From NCBI GenBank assembly GCA_963840445.1, contig CAWIZC010000026.1, positions 91,742 to 155,741 on the forward strand: a DNA stretch of 64,000 bases, read 5' to 3'. The position numbers and the translations under genes are program-made. This document shows, piece after piece, positions 7,706 to 16,778 of this stretch; position 1 is the first letter of the stretch; every line of letters begins with the position of its first letter. The notes under the pieces are model-generated. The model saw nothing but the letters and a program-made list of their open reading frames with translations. It made no database searches and was not told the DNA's origin. The stretch is from AWTP1-13 sp963840445 (GTDB lineage Bacteria > Pseudomonadota > Alphaproteobacteria > Rhizobiales > Hyphomicrobiaceae).

Positions 7706-9543
7706 TCAAGCGATGACGATAACCTCGGCGGCCGGCGGGTCGGCATGCAGGCGTTCGACTAGGGCTGCGCGGCGCGTCAGCACGGCGCGCTGATTGATAT
7801 AGCCCTTGTCGGTGATCTCGTTGGCATCGATGCCGGGCGGCTCGATGAGCAGCATGCAACGCGCGATGCGTGTCGAGCTGCCCTGCGCCTGCGCGTTGTA
7901 GCGCGCGAGACCGGCCAGAAGCGCCTCGCGCACCGTGGAGCGACCGACCAAGCCGGCAAGGCCGGTGCTCGGCTCGGCGTCCGGGCACAGCCCGCGCAAC
8001 CCGGCCAGGCTCGGGAAGATCAGCAGGCCGATGTCGTCGCGGTCGTGGCCCGTGATGACGGCATCCTCGATGATGGGAGCGCCCGCTGTAATGACCGCCG
8101 TGCGCAACATGCCGACATTGACCCAGGTGCCGGACGACAGTTTGAAATTTTCCGCCGTGCGGCCGTCGAACAGCAAGCCCTGCGCCGGATCGGCCGGATC
8201 GGCAAAGCGCACAGCGTCGCCGGTGCGCAGCCAGCCCTGCTCGTCGAAGGCCTTGGCTGTCAGCTCCGGGCTCTTGAAGTAGCCCGGCGTGACGTTCGGC
8301 CCTTTCACACGGATTTCCAGCTTGTCGCCCTCCGGCACCAGCCGGACGGTGTTGCCGGGCGCCGGCACGCCGATATTGCCGGGCCGGTCGATGGGGAAGT
8401 GCACCATGGTGACGAGCGGCGATGTCTCCGTCAGTCCCCACGAGGATACGAACGGCACCTTGTGGCCGCGCACCTGCCGGCCGAGCCGCTCCAGCCGGTC
8501 CCACAGCCCCTGCGGCAGGGCGGCGGCAGCATAGAAGAGCATATCGAGACGAGCAAAGAAGCTGTCCCGCAATGCTGCGTCCTTTTCCAGATGGTCGAGC
8601 AGGGCCGCATAGCCGCGCGGCACATTGAAGTAGACGGTCGGCGACACCTCACGCAGGCTGGCGACCGTGCGGCCGATCAGCGCCGGCGTCGGCTTGCCCT
8701 CGTCGATGTAGAGCGTGCCGCCGTGGCGCAGCATCATGTTGAAGTTGTGGTTGGCGCCGAAGGTGTGGTTCCAGGGCAGCCAATCGACGATGACGGGCGG
8801 CCGGTGCGACAGGAACGGCCAGCCCGCGGCAATGCTCTCCTGGTTGGCGCACAGCATGCCCTGCGTGTTGATGACGCCCTTGGGCTCGCCGGTCGAGCCT
8901 GAGGTGAACAGGATCTTGGCCACCGTGTCGGGCCCGACCTTGGCGAACGCGGCGCCGACTGCCGGCCCGGGCCTCGACGCGACGAGCGCCGCGAAGGGCA
9001 GCAGGCGAACGCCCGGCAGGGTGCCCCGGCTGGCCGCGATCTGCGTGGTCGTCGCGCCGATGGCTTGCAGCGCGGCAGCATAGCGGTCGGCCTCGTCGAC
9101 GTAGATCATGCCGGGGGCGGTGAGCCGGAAGATGTGGCGCAGCTTGCCGAAGTCCTGGCTCAGCCGCGCGTAGGCCGTGGACACCGGCACCACCGGAACG
9201 CCGACGTGCATGGCGCCGAGCACCATCAGAGCGTGGTCGATGCCGTTCTCCGCCAGGATCAGCAGGGGGCGGTCGGGTCCCAGACCGCAGTCGAGCAGGG
9301 ACTGGCCGATGGCCCTGGCGGTGCGGGCAGTCGTCGCCGTAGGTGATGCGGCGCCAGCCACTCGTCCCGTCGCGCTCGGCAAGAAACACGCGCTGCGGGT
9401 CGGCCGCAGCCCATTGCTCGAGCAGCACGCCCAGCGATGCGGGCACGGCGCCCAGCGTCTTGCGCCGAGCGGATGACGATGGAGCCGTCGGCCTGCCTCT
9501 CGTGCCGCACATCGGGCTTGGCGAACAGCCCATCCTCGGCCAT
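7706..9543 (-). CDS. Acyl-CoA synthetase (feruloyl-CoA synthetase-like), two frameshifts
   Basis: An AMP-forming ligase that activates a carboxylic acid as acyl-CoA. The main frame holds 'ILFTSGSTGEPKGVINTQGM' (AMP-binding motif), 'WGLTETSP' and 'WLRTGDAVRF'. The order and wording of the N-terminal part ('KPDVRHERQADGSIVIRSAQ', then 'VFLAERDGTSGWRRITYGD') resemble feruloyl-CoA synthetases of ~610 residues. Those blocks sit in three frames: the start ATG 9543 (GAGGGAGGGG upstream), a shift near 9460 and another near 9335. Removing one base at each gives 612 codons. The gene is either intact with two sequencing insertions or recently broken. The exact substrate (ferulate, other aryl or fatty acids) is inference. 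Confidence 0.75.
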
Positions 9544-9617
9544 GAAACCCCTCCCTCGGCCCGTGTCCGGCGTTCTTATTGGTGCGCCGGTGCAATCTCG
9601 ATGGCGGTTGGTCCGCC

Positions 9618-10214
9618 TTACGAGGGAATGTGCTCGACCTTGGCGACGATGGCAAACCGGTCGGCCAATGCTGCCAGCACAGCCCGGTGCAGGGCGGCGG
9701 CGGAAATGACCCCGCCCATCGGATCGGGCAGGTCGCGGGTGGCTGACGCATCCGCCGCCACCGTTGCCTTGTAGCCGAGGTCGAGGGCGGCACGGGCGGT
9801 AGAGCTGACGCACATGTGCGTCATGAAGCCAGCAATCACCAGTTGCGTGCGGCCGAGTTTCTTGAGGGTGGCGTCGAGTCCCGTCTGCGCAAACGCGTTG
9901 GGCAGCGGCTTCTGCACCAGATGCTCGCCGCTTGCCGGCATCGCCGCATCTATGATGGCGCCGCCGCGTGCATCGAGGTCGAACAATCCGCCTGCGCGGC
10001 CCTTGTGCTGGATGTGGACCACGGGTGCGCCGGCCGCGCGTGCCTTGGCCAGCAGGCGGGCCAGCGCGTCGACCGCAGGCCTCACATCGGGCAGCGCCAG
10101 CTTGCCGTCGAGGTATTCGTTCTGCGCGTCGATGATGACGAGGGCCGAGGCCGACAGCGGCGGCGGCTTCAGGTCGGCGCCGGACATCTCGAGCAGGGTC
10201 TTGGGTGTGGTCAT
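9618..10214 (-). CDS. Isochorismatase-family cysteine hydrolase
   Basis: A 198-residue alpha/beta hydrolase of the isochorismatase/nicotinamidase superfamily. The catalytic triad can be placed: Asp in 'ALVIIDAQNEY', Lys in 'LVQKPLPNAF' and Cys in 'GFMTHMCVSSTARAA', which includes the non-proline cis-peptide segment before the Cys. Members hydrolyse amides such as nicotinamide, N-carbamoyl compounds or ureas, or isochorismate; the substrate is not evident. It lies 75 bp upstream of the acyl-CoA ligase gene on the same strand and may be cotranscribed. REP-like DNA separates it from glyQ. Confidence 0.85.
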   Translation of the reverse strand: MTTPKTLLEMSGADLKPPPLSASALVIIDAQNEYLDGKLALPDVRPAVDALARLLAKARAAGAPVVHIQHKGRAGGLFDLDARGGAIIDAAMPASGEHLVQKPLPNAFAQTGLDATLKKLGRTQLVIAGFMTHMCVSSTARAALDLGYKATVAADASATRDLPDPMGGVISAAALHRAVLAALADRFAIVAKVEHIPS

Positions 10215-10234
10215 GATCGGTCTACCTCTGAATT

Positions 10235-10342
10235 GTCATCCCGGAATTTCGCCTCAGCGAAATATCCGGGACCAAGATCGCGATTTTGTACAACGCAGCT
10301 GGGTCCCGGCTCTCCGCGCATTCGCGCTCCGGCCGGGATGAC
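10235..10342. repeat. Pair of REP-like elements in inverted orientation
   Basis: Two palindromic units face each other. The first reads GTCATCCCGG...CCGGGACC (10235-10273) and the second GGGTCCCGG...CCGGGATGAC (10301-10342), so the whole block is an inverted repeat with matching 10-bp ends. This is the usual form of alphaproteobacterial REP/BIME-like intergenic repeats. Confidence 0.7.
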
Positions 10343-10373
10343 AGCAACTTGCAACGTTCAGGGAAGCGGCGAC

Positions 10374-11372
10374 TTACGCCCCGCCTCCTTCGGTCTGCAA
10401 CCAGGCGGCGCAACAGGCCTTGGCGAGATCCCGCACACGTAGGATGTAGCTCTGACGCTCGGTCACGGATATCACCCCGCGCGCGTCGAGCAGGTTGAAG
10501 ATGTGGGATGCCTTGATGCACTGGTCGTAGGCGGGAAGCGCCAGCTTGTGGCGCTTGTCGTTGCTCGTCGCCGGGCTTCGGCGCGCCGGCCTCCAGCAGC
10601 GCCTTGCATTCCTTCTCTGCGTCGCGGAAGTGGGCGAGCAGCAGCTCGGTGTCGGCGAACTCGAAGTTGTAGCGCGAGTACTCCTGCTCGGCCTGCAGGA
10701 AGACGTCGCCGTAGGTGAGCTTGCGCGTCGTCGGTGCGGCCGTTGAAGTTGAGGTCGAACACGCGGTCGACGCCCTGCACGTACATGGCAAGGCGCTCGA
10801 GCCCGTAGGTGATTTCGCCGGAGACCGGATTGCAGTCGAAGCCGCCGACCTGCTGGAAGTAGGTGAACTGCGTCACCTCCATGCCGTCGCACCACACCTC
10901 CCAGCCGAGACCCCAGGCGCCGAGCGTCGGGCTCTCCCAGTCGTCCTCGACGAAGCGGATGTCGTGCAGCATCGGGTCGATGCCGATGCGCGCCAGGCTC
11001 TGCAGGTAGAGATCCTGGAAGTCCGGCGGCGACGGCTTCATGATCACCTGGAACTGGTAGTAGTGCTGCAGCCGGTTGGGGTTCTCGCCATAGCGGCCGT
11101 CCTTGGGCCGGCGCGAGGGCTGCACGTAGGCCGCGTTCCAGGGCTTGGGGCCAAGCGCGCGCAAGGTGGTGGCGGGATGGAACGTGCCGGCGCCCACCTC
11201 CATGTCGTAGGGCTGCAGGATCACGCAGCCCTGCTCGCCCCAGAACTGCTGCAGGGAGAGGATCAGGTCCTGGAAGGACTTGGGTGGGCCGCAAGGCCGA
11301 GCCGGCCGCCGGCTTGGTAGCCTTGGCGACGGGAGCGGACTTGGCAGCCTTGATGTGCGTGCTGGGTGGCAT
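10374..11372 (-). CDS. glyQ: Glycyl-tRNA synthetase alpha subunit, three frameshifts
   Basis: Catalytic alpha chain of the bacterial alpha2-beta2 glycyl-tRNA synthetase. Family blocks are unmistakable: 'FQDLILSLQQFWGEQGCVI', 'QPYDMEVGAGTFHPATTLR', 'GWEVWCDGMEVTQFTYFQQV' and 'PAYDQCIKASHIFNLLDARG'. They fall in three frames. ATG 11372 starts an N-terminal Ala/Lys-rich extension; the frame shifts near 11288, near 10728 and near 10562. Removing one base at each leaves 332 codons, a plausible length. Since the gene is essential, these are probably sequence errors. The beta-subunit gene glyS, often adjacent, is not next to it here. sppA and a small membrane-protein gene lie just upstream on the same strand. 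Confidence 0.85.
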   Translation of the reverse strand: MPPSTHIKAAKSAPVAKATKPAAGSALRPTQVLPGPDPLPAAVLGRAGLRDPAALRHGGGRRHVPSRHHLARAWPQALERGLRAALAPAQGRPLWREPQPAAALLPVPGDHEAVAAGLPGSLPAEPGAHRHRPDAARHPLRRGRLGEPDARRLGSRLGGVVRRHGGDAVHLLPAGRRLRLQSGLRRNHLRARAPCHVRAGRRPRVRPQLQRPHRRRASSPTATSSCRPSRSTRATTSSSPTPSCCSPTSATQRRNARRCWRPARRSPATSNDKRHKLALPAYDQCIKASHIFNLLDARGVISVTERQSYILRVRDLAKACCAAWLQTEGGGA

Positions 11373-11472
11373 GGCGAGCTACGTGTTGAAGCGCGCCGCA
11401 CTATACGCAAAAAGCCCAGCCGGTCATCCCCCGATTGCAAGCCGGGCCGAAGGCTGCGGACTGATTGATCTC

Positions 11473-11679
11473 TCAGCCGCGCTTGGCTGGACGGTAGACG
11501 CCGCTGGCGGGATCGTACTCCAGCTTGCCCATCTCCTTCACGGCGACGTGCGCCCGCTGGCGCAACTCATCCTCGGTGCGCTTGATTTCGGCAGCAAGCC
11601 GCTCCGAGGTGTGGGCAAAGAGGCGATAGCCGGCGTAGAGGCCGGCGCCGACGAGGGCCAGGACGACGAGCTGGGGCAT
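11473..11679 (-). CDS. Small single-pass membrane protein
   Basis: A 68-residue protein with one N-terminal hydrophobic segment (residues ~3-20, 'LVVLALVGAGLYAGYRLF') followed by a charged helical stretch and a C-terminal 'YDPASGVYRP' tail. It sits 18 bp after sppA on the same strand and before glyQ, so the three probably form one transcript. I recognise the type as a conserved hypothetical protein but know of no function. Confidence 0.65.
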   Translation of the reverse strand: MPQLVVLALVGAGLYAGYRLFAHTSERLAAEIKRTEDELRQRAHVAVKEMGKLEYDPASGVYRPAKRG

Positions 11680-11697
11680 GACGCACCTCCGCGCGGT

Positions 11698-12546
11698 CTA
11701 GAAGCCGAAGCGCGACCACAAAGCGCGCGCTTCCACGGTTGAGATCAGATCATCGGTCAACGAAGCCGGGAGCGCAATTCCATCGTTAGCGAAACCACCA
11801 TTAAATCCCGGCAATCTGCGGAACCGCGACAGCAGGCCGCCCCGTTCCGTGGGTATGGCGCGCAAGCGCACCTTTTGGCCATGCAGCTGCTGCATTTTGC
11901 TGCGCAGATCGGCGATTCCATCGATCAGGCCGTAGTCCAGCGCCTTGGCGGCGGACCAGAAGGCGCCGTTGAACAGCTCGTCGTCAGTGCCCTTCAGCCT
12001 GGCGGCGCGGCGCTCCTTGACGATGCCGATAAAAACGTCGTGAACGTCGCGCTGCAGCTCCTTGAGGCGCGCCACATCGTCGGGACGCTCGGGCTGGAAG
12101 GGATCAAGGGTGCCCTTGTCCTTGCCGGAGGTGTGCACGCGCCGCTCGACGCCGAAGCGGTCGATCAGCTTGTCGAAGCCGAAGCCCGCCGAGATGACGC
12201 CGATCGAGCCGACGATCGAGGACGGATCGGCGTAGATCTCGTCGCCCGCCAGGGCGAGGAAATACCCGCCCGAGGCCGCCACGTCTTCGCAGAACACGTA
12301 GACGCGCTTGTTTTTCTCCCTGGCCAGCTGGCGGATGCGGCTGAAGATCAGGTGCGACTGCACGGGCGAGCCGCCCGGCGAGTTGATGACGATGGCGACC
12401 GTCGGCAGCTTGGAAGCGCTGAAGGCGCGCTCGATTGGGCCGGCCGCGGATGCCAGTCCCAGGCCCGGACGCAGGGGCGTCGCCATGCCGATCGGTCCGG
12501 ACAAGCGCAGCACCGGGACGATGGGGCCACGATTGAAAAAGCGCAT
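11698..12546 (-). CDS. sppA: S49 family signal peptide peptidase, SppA type
   Basis: A 282-residue serine protease of the SppA/SohB group. The Ser-Lys dyad is visible: the nucleophile Ser in 'DVAASGGYFLALAGDEIYAD' and the general-base Lys in 'HTSGKDKGTLDPFQ'. 'IVINSPGGSPVQS' is the conserved oxyanion/GG region. At about half the length of E. coli SppA it is the single-domain form. There is no convincing N-terminal membrane segment, so it may be cytoplasmic or peripheral. It starts a minus-strand group with a small membrane protein and glyQ. Confidence 0.88.
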   Translation of the reverse strand: MRFFNRGPIVPVLRLSGPIGMATPLRPGLGLASAAGPIERAFSASKLPTVAIVINSPGGSPVQSHLIFSRIRQLAREKNKRVYVFCEDVAASGGYFLALAGDEIYADPSSIVGSIGVISAGFGFDKLIDRFGVERRVHTSGKDKGTLDPFQPERPDDVARLKELQRDVHDVFIGIVKERRAARLKGTDDELFNGAFWSAAKALDYGLIDGIADLRSKMQQLHGQKVRLRAIPTERGGLLSRFRRLPGFNGGFANDGIALPASLTDDLISTVEARALWSRFGF

Positions 12547-12881
12547 GGGACGGGTTCCTCGAAGCGCGAATGCGCCGACTGATAGATAAGATCACCGGCG
12601 GCCCCGCTCAAGCCGAAGCGAGGTCAAGTCGGACAAGGCTGGTCGGTTGCGACCGTCGCGCCGTCGCCCCCAAGCAGCGTCGCATGCATGTTGCAGGATT
12701 GCTGCACCTTGGCGCGGGTAAGACCAATAAAATGATACCAAAAGGCGTTTGCAGGGCAGCGCGTGCGGATTTCGCCATTTTCTTTGTGCCGAAGATGCCT
12801 TGCAGCGCAAACCTAGCGAGCTGCTTGCGCCTGGCGCGGCAGTCTACCCCGGGCGTTTTCCGAGCGGTCAAGGAGAAGCCA
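12547..12881. other. Intergenic region between sppA and a membrane-protein gene
   Basis: About 335 bp. The plus-strand frame is open but its sequence is unlike a protein N-terminus, and a good ribosome-binding site occurs only at its end (AAGGAG, 12870-12875). No repeat or RNA structure was recognised; the divergent promoters of sppA and the next gene must lie here. Confidence 0.4.
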
Positions 12882-13352
12882 GTGGCACCGTTCCGCAGCT
12901 TCCTGGGGGTCATTCTGGCCAGCCTGTTCCTTCTGGCGTGCGGCGCTTATGTCGCCTGGCGCCACGTGCCCCTGCTCATGCGCGACTTTGCCATCGGCAG
13001 CAATGTAGAGGCAGCAACGCAAGCTCGTGTGGCGGAGGGCCGCTGCAAGGCGCGGCTCGTCCTGTTTTCGTGCGATATCAAAGTGGAGCAGACGACTGCA
13101 GGCGCAACGCGCCGATCGGAATTGCACTACTTCTTCATCGACCTGCCCATGACACATCACGATGTCCACCTCCTCACAGCAAAAGCCGACCCGTCCAGCG
13201 TAACCACTGATATCGGACAGCAGATGCTGTGGAACCGGGCCATCACGCTCGGCTCGTTGCTGGCGCTTTGCCTGTCCCCGCTTGTTCTGCTGCCGCGGGC
13301 TTGGTCACGCCACGCGCGGGCCATGCGCGACGCCTTTGCGCCGTCCAGTTGA
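12882..13352 (+). CDS. Membrane protein with two transmembrane segments, unknown function
   Basis: The predicted product has 156 residues: an N-terminal membrane helix ('FLGVILASLFLLACGAYVAW', ~6-25), a ~90-residue extracytoplasmic segment with two Cys ('EGRCKARLVLFSCDI') and a C-terminal helix ('ITLGSLLALCLSPLVLLP'). Start GTG 12882 is chosen for the AAGGAG seven bases upstream; the frame is open for 104 codons further 5' without family-like sequence. I do not recognise the family. The architecture suggests a periplasmic domain held between two anchors. Confidence 0.55.
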   Translation: MAPFRSFLGVILASLFLLACGAYVAWRHVPLLMRDFAIGSNVEAATQARVAEGRCKARLVLFSCDIKVEQTTAGATRRSELHYFFIDLPMTHHDVHLLTAKADPSSVTTDIGQQMLWNRAITLGSLLALCLSPLVLLPRAWSRHARAMRDAFAPSS

Positions 13353-13383
13353 GTCTGGGCCGCACCAATTCCGTGCCGTTGGC

Positions 13384-14202
13384 TTAGCCTCGGTCTGGCC
13401 CGATGTGCCGTACGAATTGCGTGCGCCCGTAAGGATCGGCGGGTAGCTGCGGTGCGGTCAAGCTGACAAGTTCAAAGCGCGAAAGCTGCGCCAGAAGCAC
13501 GAAGTGCTCGATTGCATTCACACGTCGCAGGGTCTCGACAGCGTAGCTGCCGCCCAACTGCAGGGCCGGAAAGAAGCCATAGACCTCACCCGGACGGAGA
13601 GCGCCATGGGCGGCAATGGCCGCAGCAAGAAAGGTTCGCTCGTCAGGCGTATATTCCGATTGCACGATGCCGACAAAGCAGCTGACGCTAAAATTCTCGG
13701 AGAAGGGCAGTCCTGTTTTGGCGTCGTGCCATGAGCTTTCCGGCGGATTGAAGACCTGTCCGACGAGCAGGCCGACATTCACCATGCGTCGCCGCCGATG
13801 CCAGACCTTGAGTGAACCGAAGGCGGTGTAGGCCACCACGGTCATGTCCGCGGGATCGAACTCAGGATCATCCTTGAAGATCAGCTGCAGCAAAGGATCA
13901 AAGGGGGCCGGGTCACAGATCCAATACATGCCATCGAGATAGGCGCCGCGCCCGTGTTCCACCCAGAAACGGGTCAGCGCTTCCGGAACTCGATCGGCAT
14001 AGCCGGCGGCGGCCGCAGTCGTCATTCTGCTCGCGTGTTTGGGCTCGCCCAACCTCTGAATCATGTAGGCAAACATGTCGGTCTCGCCGGCGGCTGTGCC
14101 CTGGGCCAGCGCGCTTGCCGTTCCACGTCTCAGCTCGCCAGCAAGACCGACCAAGACCACGCTACGCAGCAAGGCTCGTCGTGTGACAAACGCACCACCC
14201 AT
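13384..14202 (-). CDS. Exported GAD-like / DUF1851 domain protein
   Basis: A 272-residue protein with an N-terminal export signal (Arg-rich start then 'ALLRSVVLVGLAGEL', with a possible twin-arginine pair in 'VTRRALL'). The mature part contains 'LTRFWVEHGRGAYLDGMYWI', 'DPLLQLIFKDDPEF' and 'VVAYTAFGSLKVWHR'. That order matches the GAD-like plus DUF1851 arrangement found in Tdi1-type type VI immunity proteins, though the Tat-like signal is unusual for a cytosolic immunity factor. ATG 14202 has AGGGGC upstream. No effector gene lies beside it, so an immunity role is only a possibility. Confidence 0.6.
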   Translation of the reverse strand: MGGAFVTRRALLRSVVLVGLAGELRRGTASALAQGTAAGETDMFAYMIQRLGEPKHASRMTTAAAAGYADRVPEALTRFWVEHGRGAYLDGMYWICDPAPFDPLLQLIFKDDPEFDPADMTVVAYTAFGSLKVWHRRRRMVNVGLLVGQVFNPPESSWHDAKTGLPFSENFSVSCFVGIVQSEYTPDERTFLAAAIAAHGALRPGEVYGFFPALQLGGSYAVETLRRVNAIEHFVLLAQLSRFELVSLTAPQLPADPYGRTQFVRHIGPDRG

Positions 14203-14502
14203 CGCGAGGCCCCTGTTTCGCCCTGTCGCGCAAGATTTCACCGAAGTTGCCTTGCAACGAAAGTTGGTCGGAATCGGGGATTGCGGCCCACTGGGCCTTC
14301 GCACCCAACCTGCCAGCACCCAGGCAGGGATAGGCGTTGGGGTCTAGCGGCCAGCGGCCGCATGCGACCGGTAACCCCACGGCTACTCAGATTTTGGAGT
14401 CGGGCGGCGTTTGCGCTAGGTTGCTGCGATTGCTGTCTCAGGGCTGATCGGCGGCGGTATCGGCTCAAGCCCGATGTGATAGTGTCCCGATGTGATAGGG
14501 TT
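14203..14502. other. Divergent intergenic region with a half palindromic element
   Basis: About 300 bp between a minus-strand gene and the export operon. At 14470-14498 the 13-mer CCCGATGTGATAG occurs twice, 16 bp apart. The second copy overlaps TAGTGTCCCGAT (14480-14491), identical to the left arm of the palindromic element at 7529-7540. No other gene is supported. Confidence 0.5.
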
Positions 14503-15996
14503 ATGAAACTCAAGTATGCGTTCGTGCCGGCGCTCGCAGTCGCCGCTCTCGTGCTGATCAGCTGGCTGGCGCCCACGCTGCTGGGGGGTACGAGCGGAGC
14601 CTACGTCTACGAGACGGCAGACCTCACTTATGGACCGATCCGCAAGTTCGTCACCACCTCGGGGCCGGTGCGCGCTCTGGTGACGGTCAGCGTCGGCTCG
14701 CAGCTGTCGGGCCAAATCAACGAGCTGAAAGCCGATTTCAACACCGAGGTGAAGGCTGGCGACGAGCTGGCGGTGATCGATGACAAGAGCTTCGTGGCCA
14801 AGGTGGCACAAAGCCGGGCCGACCTGACGGCAGCCACGGCGATGCTGGCCAACCAGGAAGCGGCGCTGCTGAAGGCCGAGGCGATCGAGCGCAACGCCGA
14901 GCGCCTGATGGGTCGGCAGCAGACCTTGGCCAGCAAGGGTATCGCCGCCACCGCCACGCTGGACAACGCGACGCGTGATGCGGAGGTGGCCCGCGCCGAC
15001 GTGGCGGTCGCCAAAGCCCAGCTGGAGAACGCCAAGGCGGTCATCACCCAGCGTCAGGCGCAGCTGGCGCAAGCCGAGATCGACCTGGAACGCACGCGCA
15101 TCCGCTCGCCGATCGATGGCACCGTCATCGCGCGCACGGTGGATGTGGGCCAGACCGTGGCCGCCAGCCTGCAAGCGCCCGAGCTGTTCAAGATCGCGCA
15201 GGATCTGCGCCGCATCCGCATCGAGGCGCAGGTGAGCGAGGCCGACGTTGGCGCGGTCACCGAAGGCAACCCGGTCGAATTCCGCGTCGATGCCTATCCG
15301 GAGCGGCGCTTCCAGGGCCGCGTGGCGCAGGTACGGCTGGGCGGGACTGAGCTCAACAACGTGGTGACCTACACGGTCATGATCGAGGCGGCGAACGACA
15401 ACCGCATCCTGTTGCCCGGCATGACCGCAGAGGCCAGCATAGAAAGCGCGAAGGTGGATCGAGCCCTGCGTCTGCCCCTCGACGCGCTGCGGTTCAAGTT
15501 GCGCGGCGCTGCGCTGCCGGCCTCGTCGCGCAACCTGGTGCAGCAGCAGCTCGATCGTGAATTAGAGCGGGTCAAAAGCGAGCTGGCGTTGACGGCCGAG
15601 CAGGCGGCACGGATCGCCGCCATACTGAAGGGAGCGTCCGCCGAGCAGGAAAAGCAGACCGGCCCCGGCTCGGCGTTTGCGTCGGGCTCGACGCGGCCTG
15701 CGCTCGATGGCGAGACGGGTGCGCGGGCCATGCAACGCCTCACGCAAGCCGTGGCCAGCGTAGTGACGGATGCGCAGCGGTCCGCGTTCGAGGCGTGGAA
15801 GGCGCGGCGCGAGGCGGCCGCGGGCCGCAGGAGCCGATATGACGTGATGGTCTGGGTTCTCAACGCGGCGGGCGGGCTCGAGGGCCGTCAGCTCGACCTC
15901 GGCCTCGTCGACAGCTATTTCGCCGAAGCACTGGGCGACGTCCTGCAGGAGGGCGACAAGGTGGTGCTGCGCGCGCGCCCCCCCGCACGCAAATGA
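14503..15996 (+). CDS. macA: MacA-type periplasmic adaptor (membrane fusion protein)
   Basis: A 497-residue HlyD/MacA-family protein. An N-terminal membrane anchor (~5-25) is followed by a beta-barrel/lipoyl region ('GSQLSGQINELKADFNTEVK' and 'RIRSPIDGTVIARTVDVGQT'), a long coiled-coil hairpin (~100-200) and a C-terminal barrel ('LLPGMTAEASIES'). An unusual ~110-residue insert near the C-terminus (Leu/Glu-rich 'LERVKSELALTAEQAARI...') lies between the barrel and the last domain. Such proteins link an inner-membrane ABC transporter to an outer-membrane channel. It overlaps the ATPase gene by four bases (ATGA), so the operon is translationally coupled. No tolC-like gene follows. Confidence 0.85.
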   Translation: MKLKYAFVPALAVAALVLISWLAPTLLGGTSGAYVYETADLTYGPIRKFVTTSGPVRALVTVSVGSQLSGQINELKADFNTEVKAGDELAVIDDKSFVAKVAQSRADLTAATAMLANQEAALLKAEAIERNAERLMGRQQTLASKGIAATATLDNATRDAEVARADVAVAKAQLENAKAVITQRQAQLAQAEIDLERTRIRSPIDGTVIARTVDVGQTVAASLQAPELFKIAQDLRRIRIEAQVSEADVGAVTEGNPVEFRVDAYPERRFQGRVAQVRLGGTELNNVVTYTVMIEAANDNRILLPGMTAEASIESAKVDRALRLPLDALRFKLRGAALPASSRNLVQQQLDRELERVKSELALTAEQAARIAAILKGASAEQEKQTGPGSAFASGSTRPALDGETGARAMQRLTQAVASVVTDAQRSAFEAWKARREAAAGRRSRYDVMVWVLNAAGGLEGRQLDLGLVDSYFAEALGDVLQEGDKVVLRARPPARK

Positions 15997-16778
15997 ACTG
16001 GGCGCGCGAGGCTTCGGCGCTAGCGGCCAGTAGCAACGGCGAGAATCCGCCACTCATTTCCGCACGAGGGGTGCACAAGTCCTACAAGCTCGGCGAGCAG
16101 TCCGTGCGAGCGCTCGAGGCTGTATCGTTCGATATCCGCGCCGGCGAGTACGTGGCTATCATGGGGCCTTCCGGCTCCGGCAAGTCGACCATGATGAATC
16201 TGATCGGCGCGCTGGATCAACCGACAGCCGGCGAACTGCGCATCGCCGGACACGACATTACGCGACTGTCGAGCGATGCGCTGGCCGAGTTCCGCAACCG
16301 TACGATCGGGTTCGTGTTCCAGCAGTTCAATCTGCTGCCTCGCACCACGGCGCTGCGTCAGGTGATGTTGCCGTTGATGTACGCCAAGCCACGGGCCGCG
16401 CAACCCGAAGCGATGGCGCGGGCACGGCTGGAGCAGATGGGCCTCGGCGAGCGGCTCGACCACGGTCCCCAACAGCTGTCCGGCGGCCAGCAGCAGCGCG
16501 TCGCCATCGCCCGCGCGCTCGTCAACAATCCGCAGCTCCTGCTGGCGGACGAGCCGACGGGTGCGCTCGACAGTAAGACGTCGGAGGCAATCATGCAGGT
16601 GTTCGAGGAGCTGAACCGGCAGGGCATCACCATCGTGCTCGTCACGCACGATGCCGACGTGGCCAGGCACGCCCGGCGCCGCATCCTGTTTCGCGACGGC
16701 CAGGTCATCGAGGATGCGCCGCAGGCCCGGCGCGAGCACGCCAGCGTGTCCTCTGCTTTGGCGGAGGCACCACCTTGA
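15993..16778 (+). CDS. macB: ABC transporter ATP-binding protein (MacB-type)
   Basis: A 261-residue nucleotide-binding subunit. Walker A 'GPSGSGKST', Q-loop 'FVFQQFNLLPRT', signature 'LSGGQQQR', Walker B 'LLLADEPTGALD' and switch His in 'LVTHDADVA' are all present and canonical for the MacB/LolD/FtsE group. Here the ATPase and permease are separate chains, unlike the fused E. coli MacB. The start overlaps the adaptor stop, and the stop overlaps the permease start. With the adaptor and permease it should power export of a lipophilic or peptide compound across the envelope. Confidence 0.9.
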   Translation: MNWAREASALAASSNGENPPLISARGVHKSYKLGEQSVRALEAVSFDIRAGEYVAIMGPSGSGKSTMMNLIGALDQPTAGELRIAGHDITRLSSDALAEFRNRTIGFVFQQFNLLPRTTALRQVMLPLMYAKPRAAQPEAMARARLEQMGLGERLDHGPQQLSGGQQQRVAIARALVNNPQLLLADEPTGALDSKTSEAIMQVFEELNRQGITIVLVTHDADVARHARRRILFRDGQVIEDAPQARREHASVSSALAEAPP

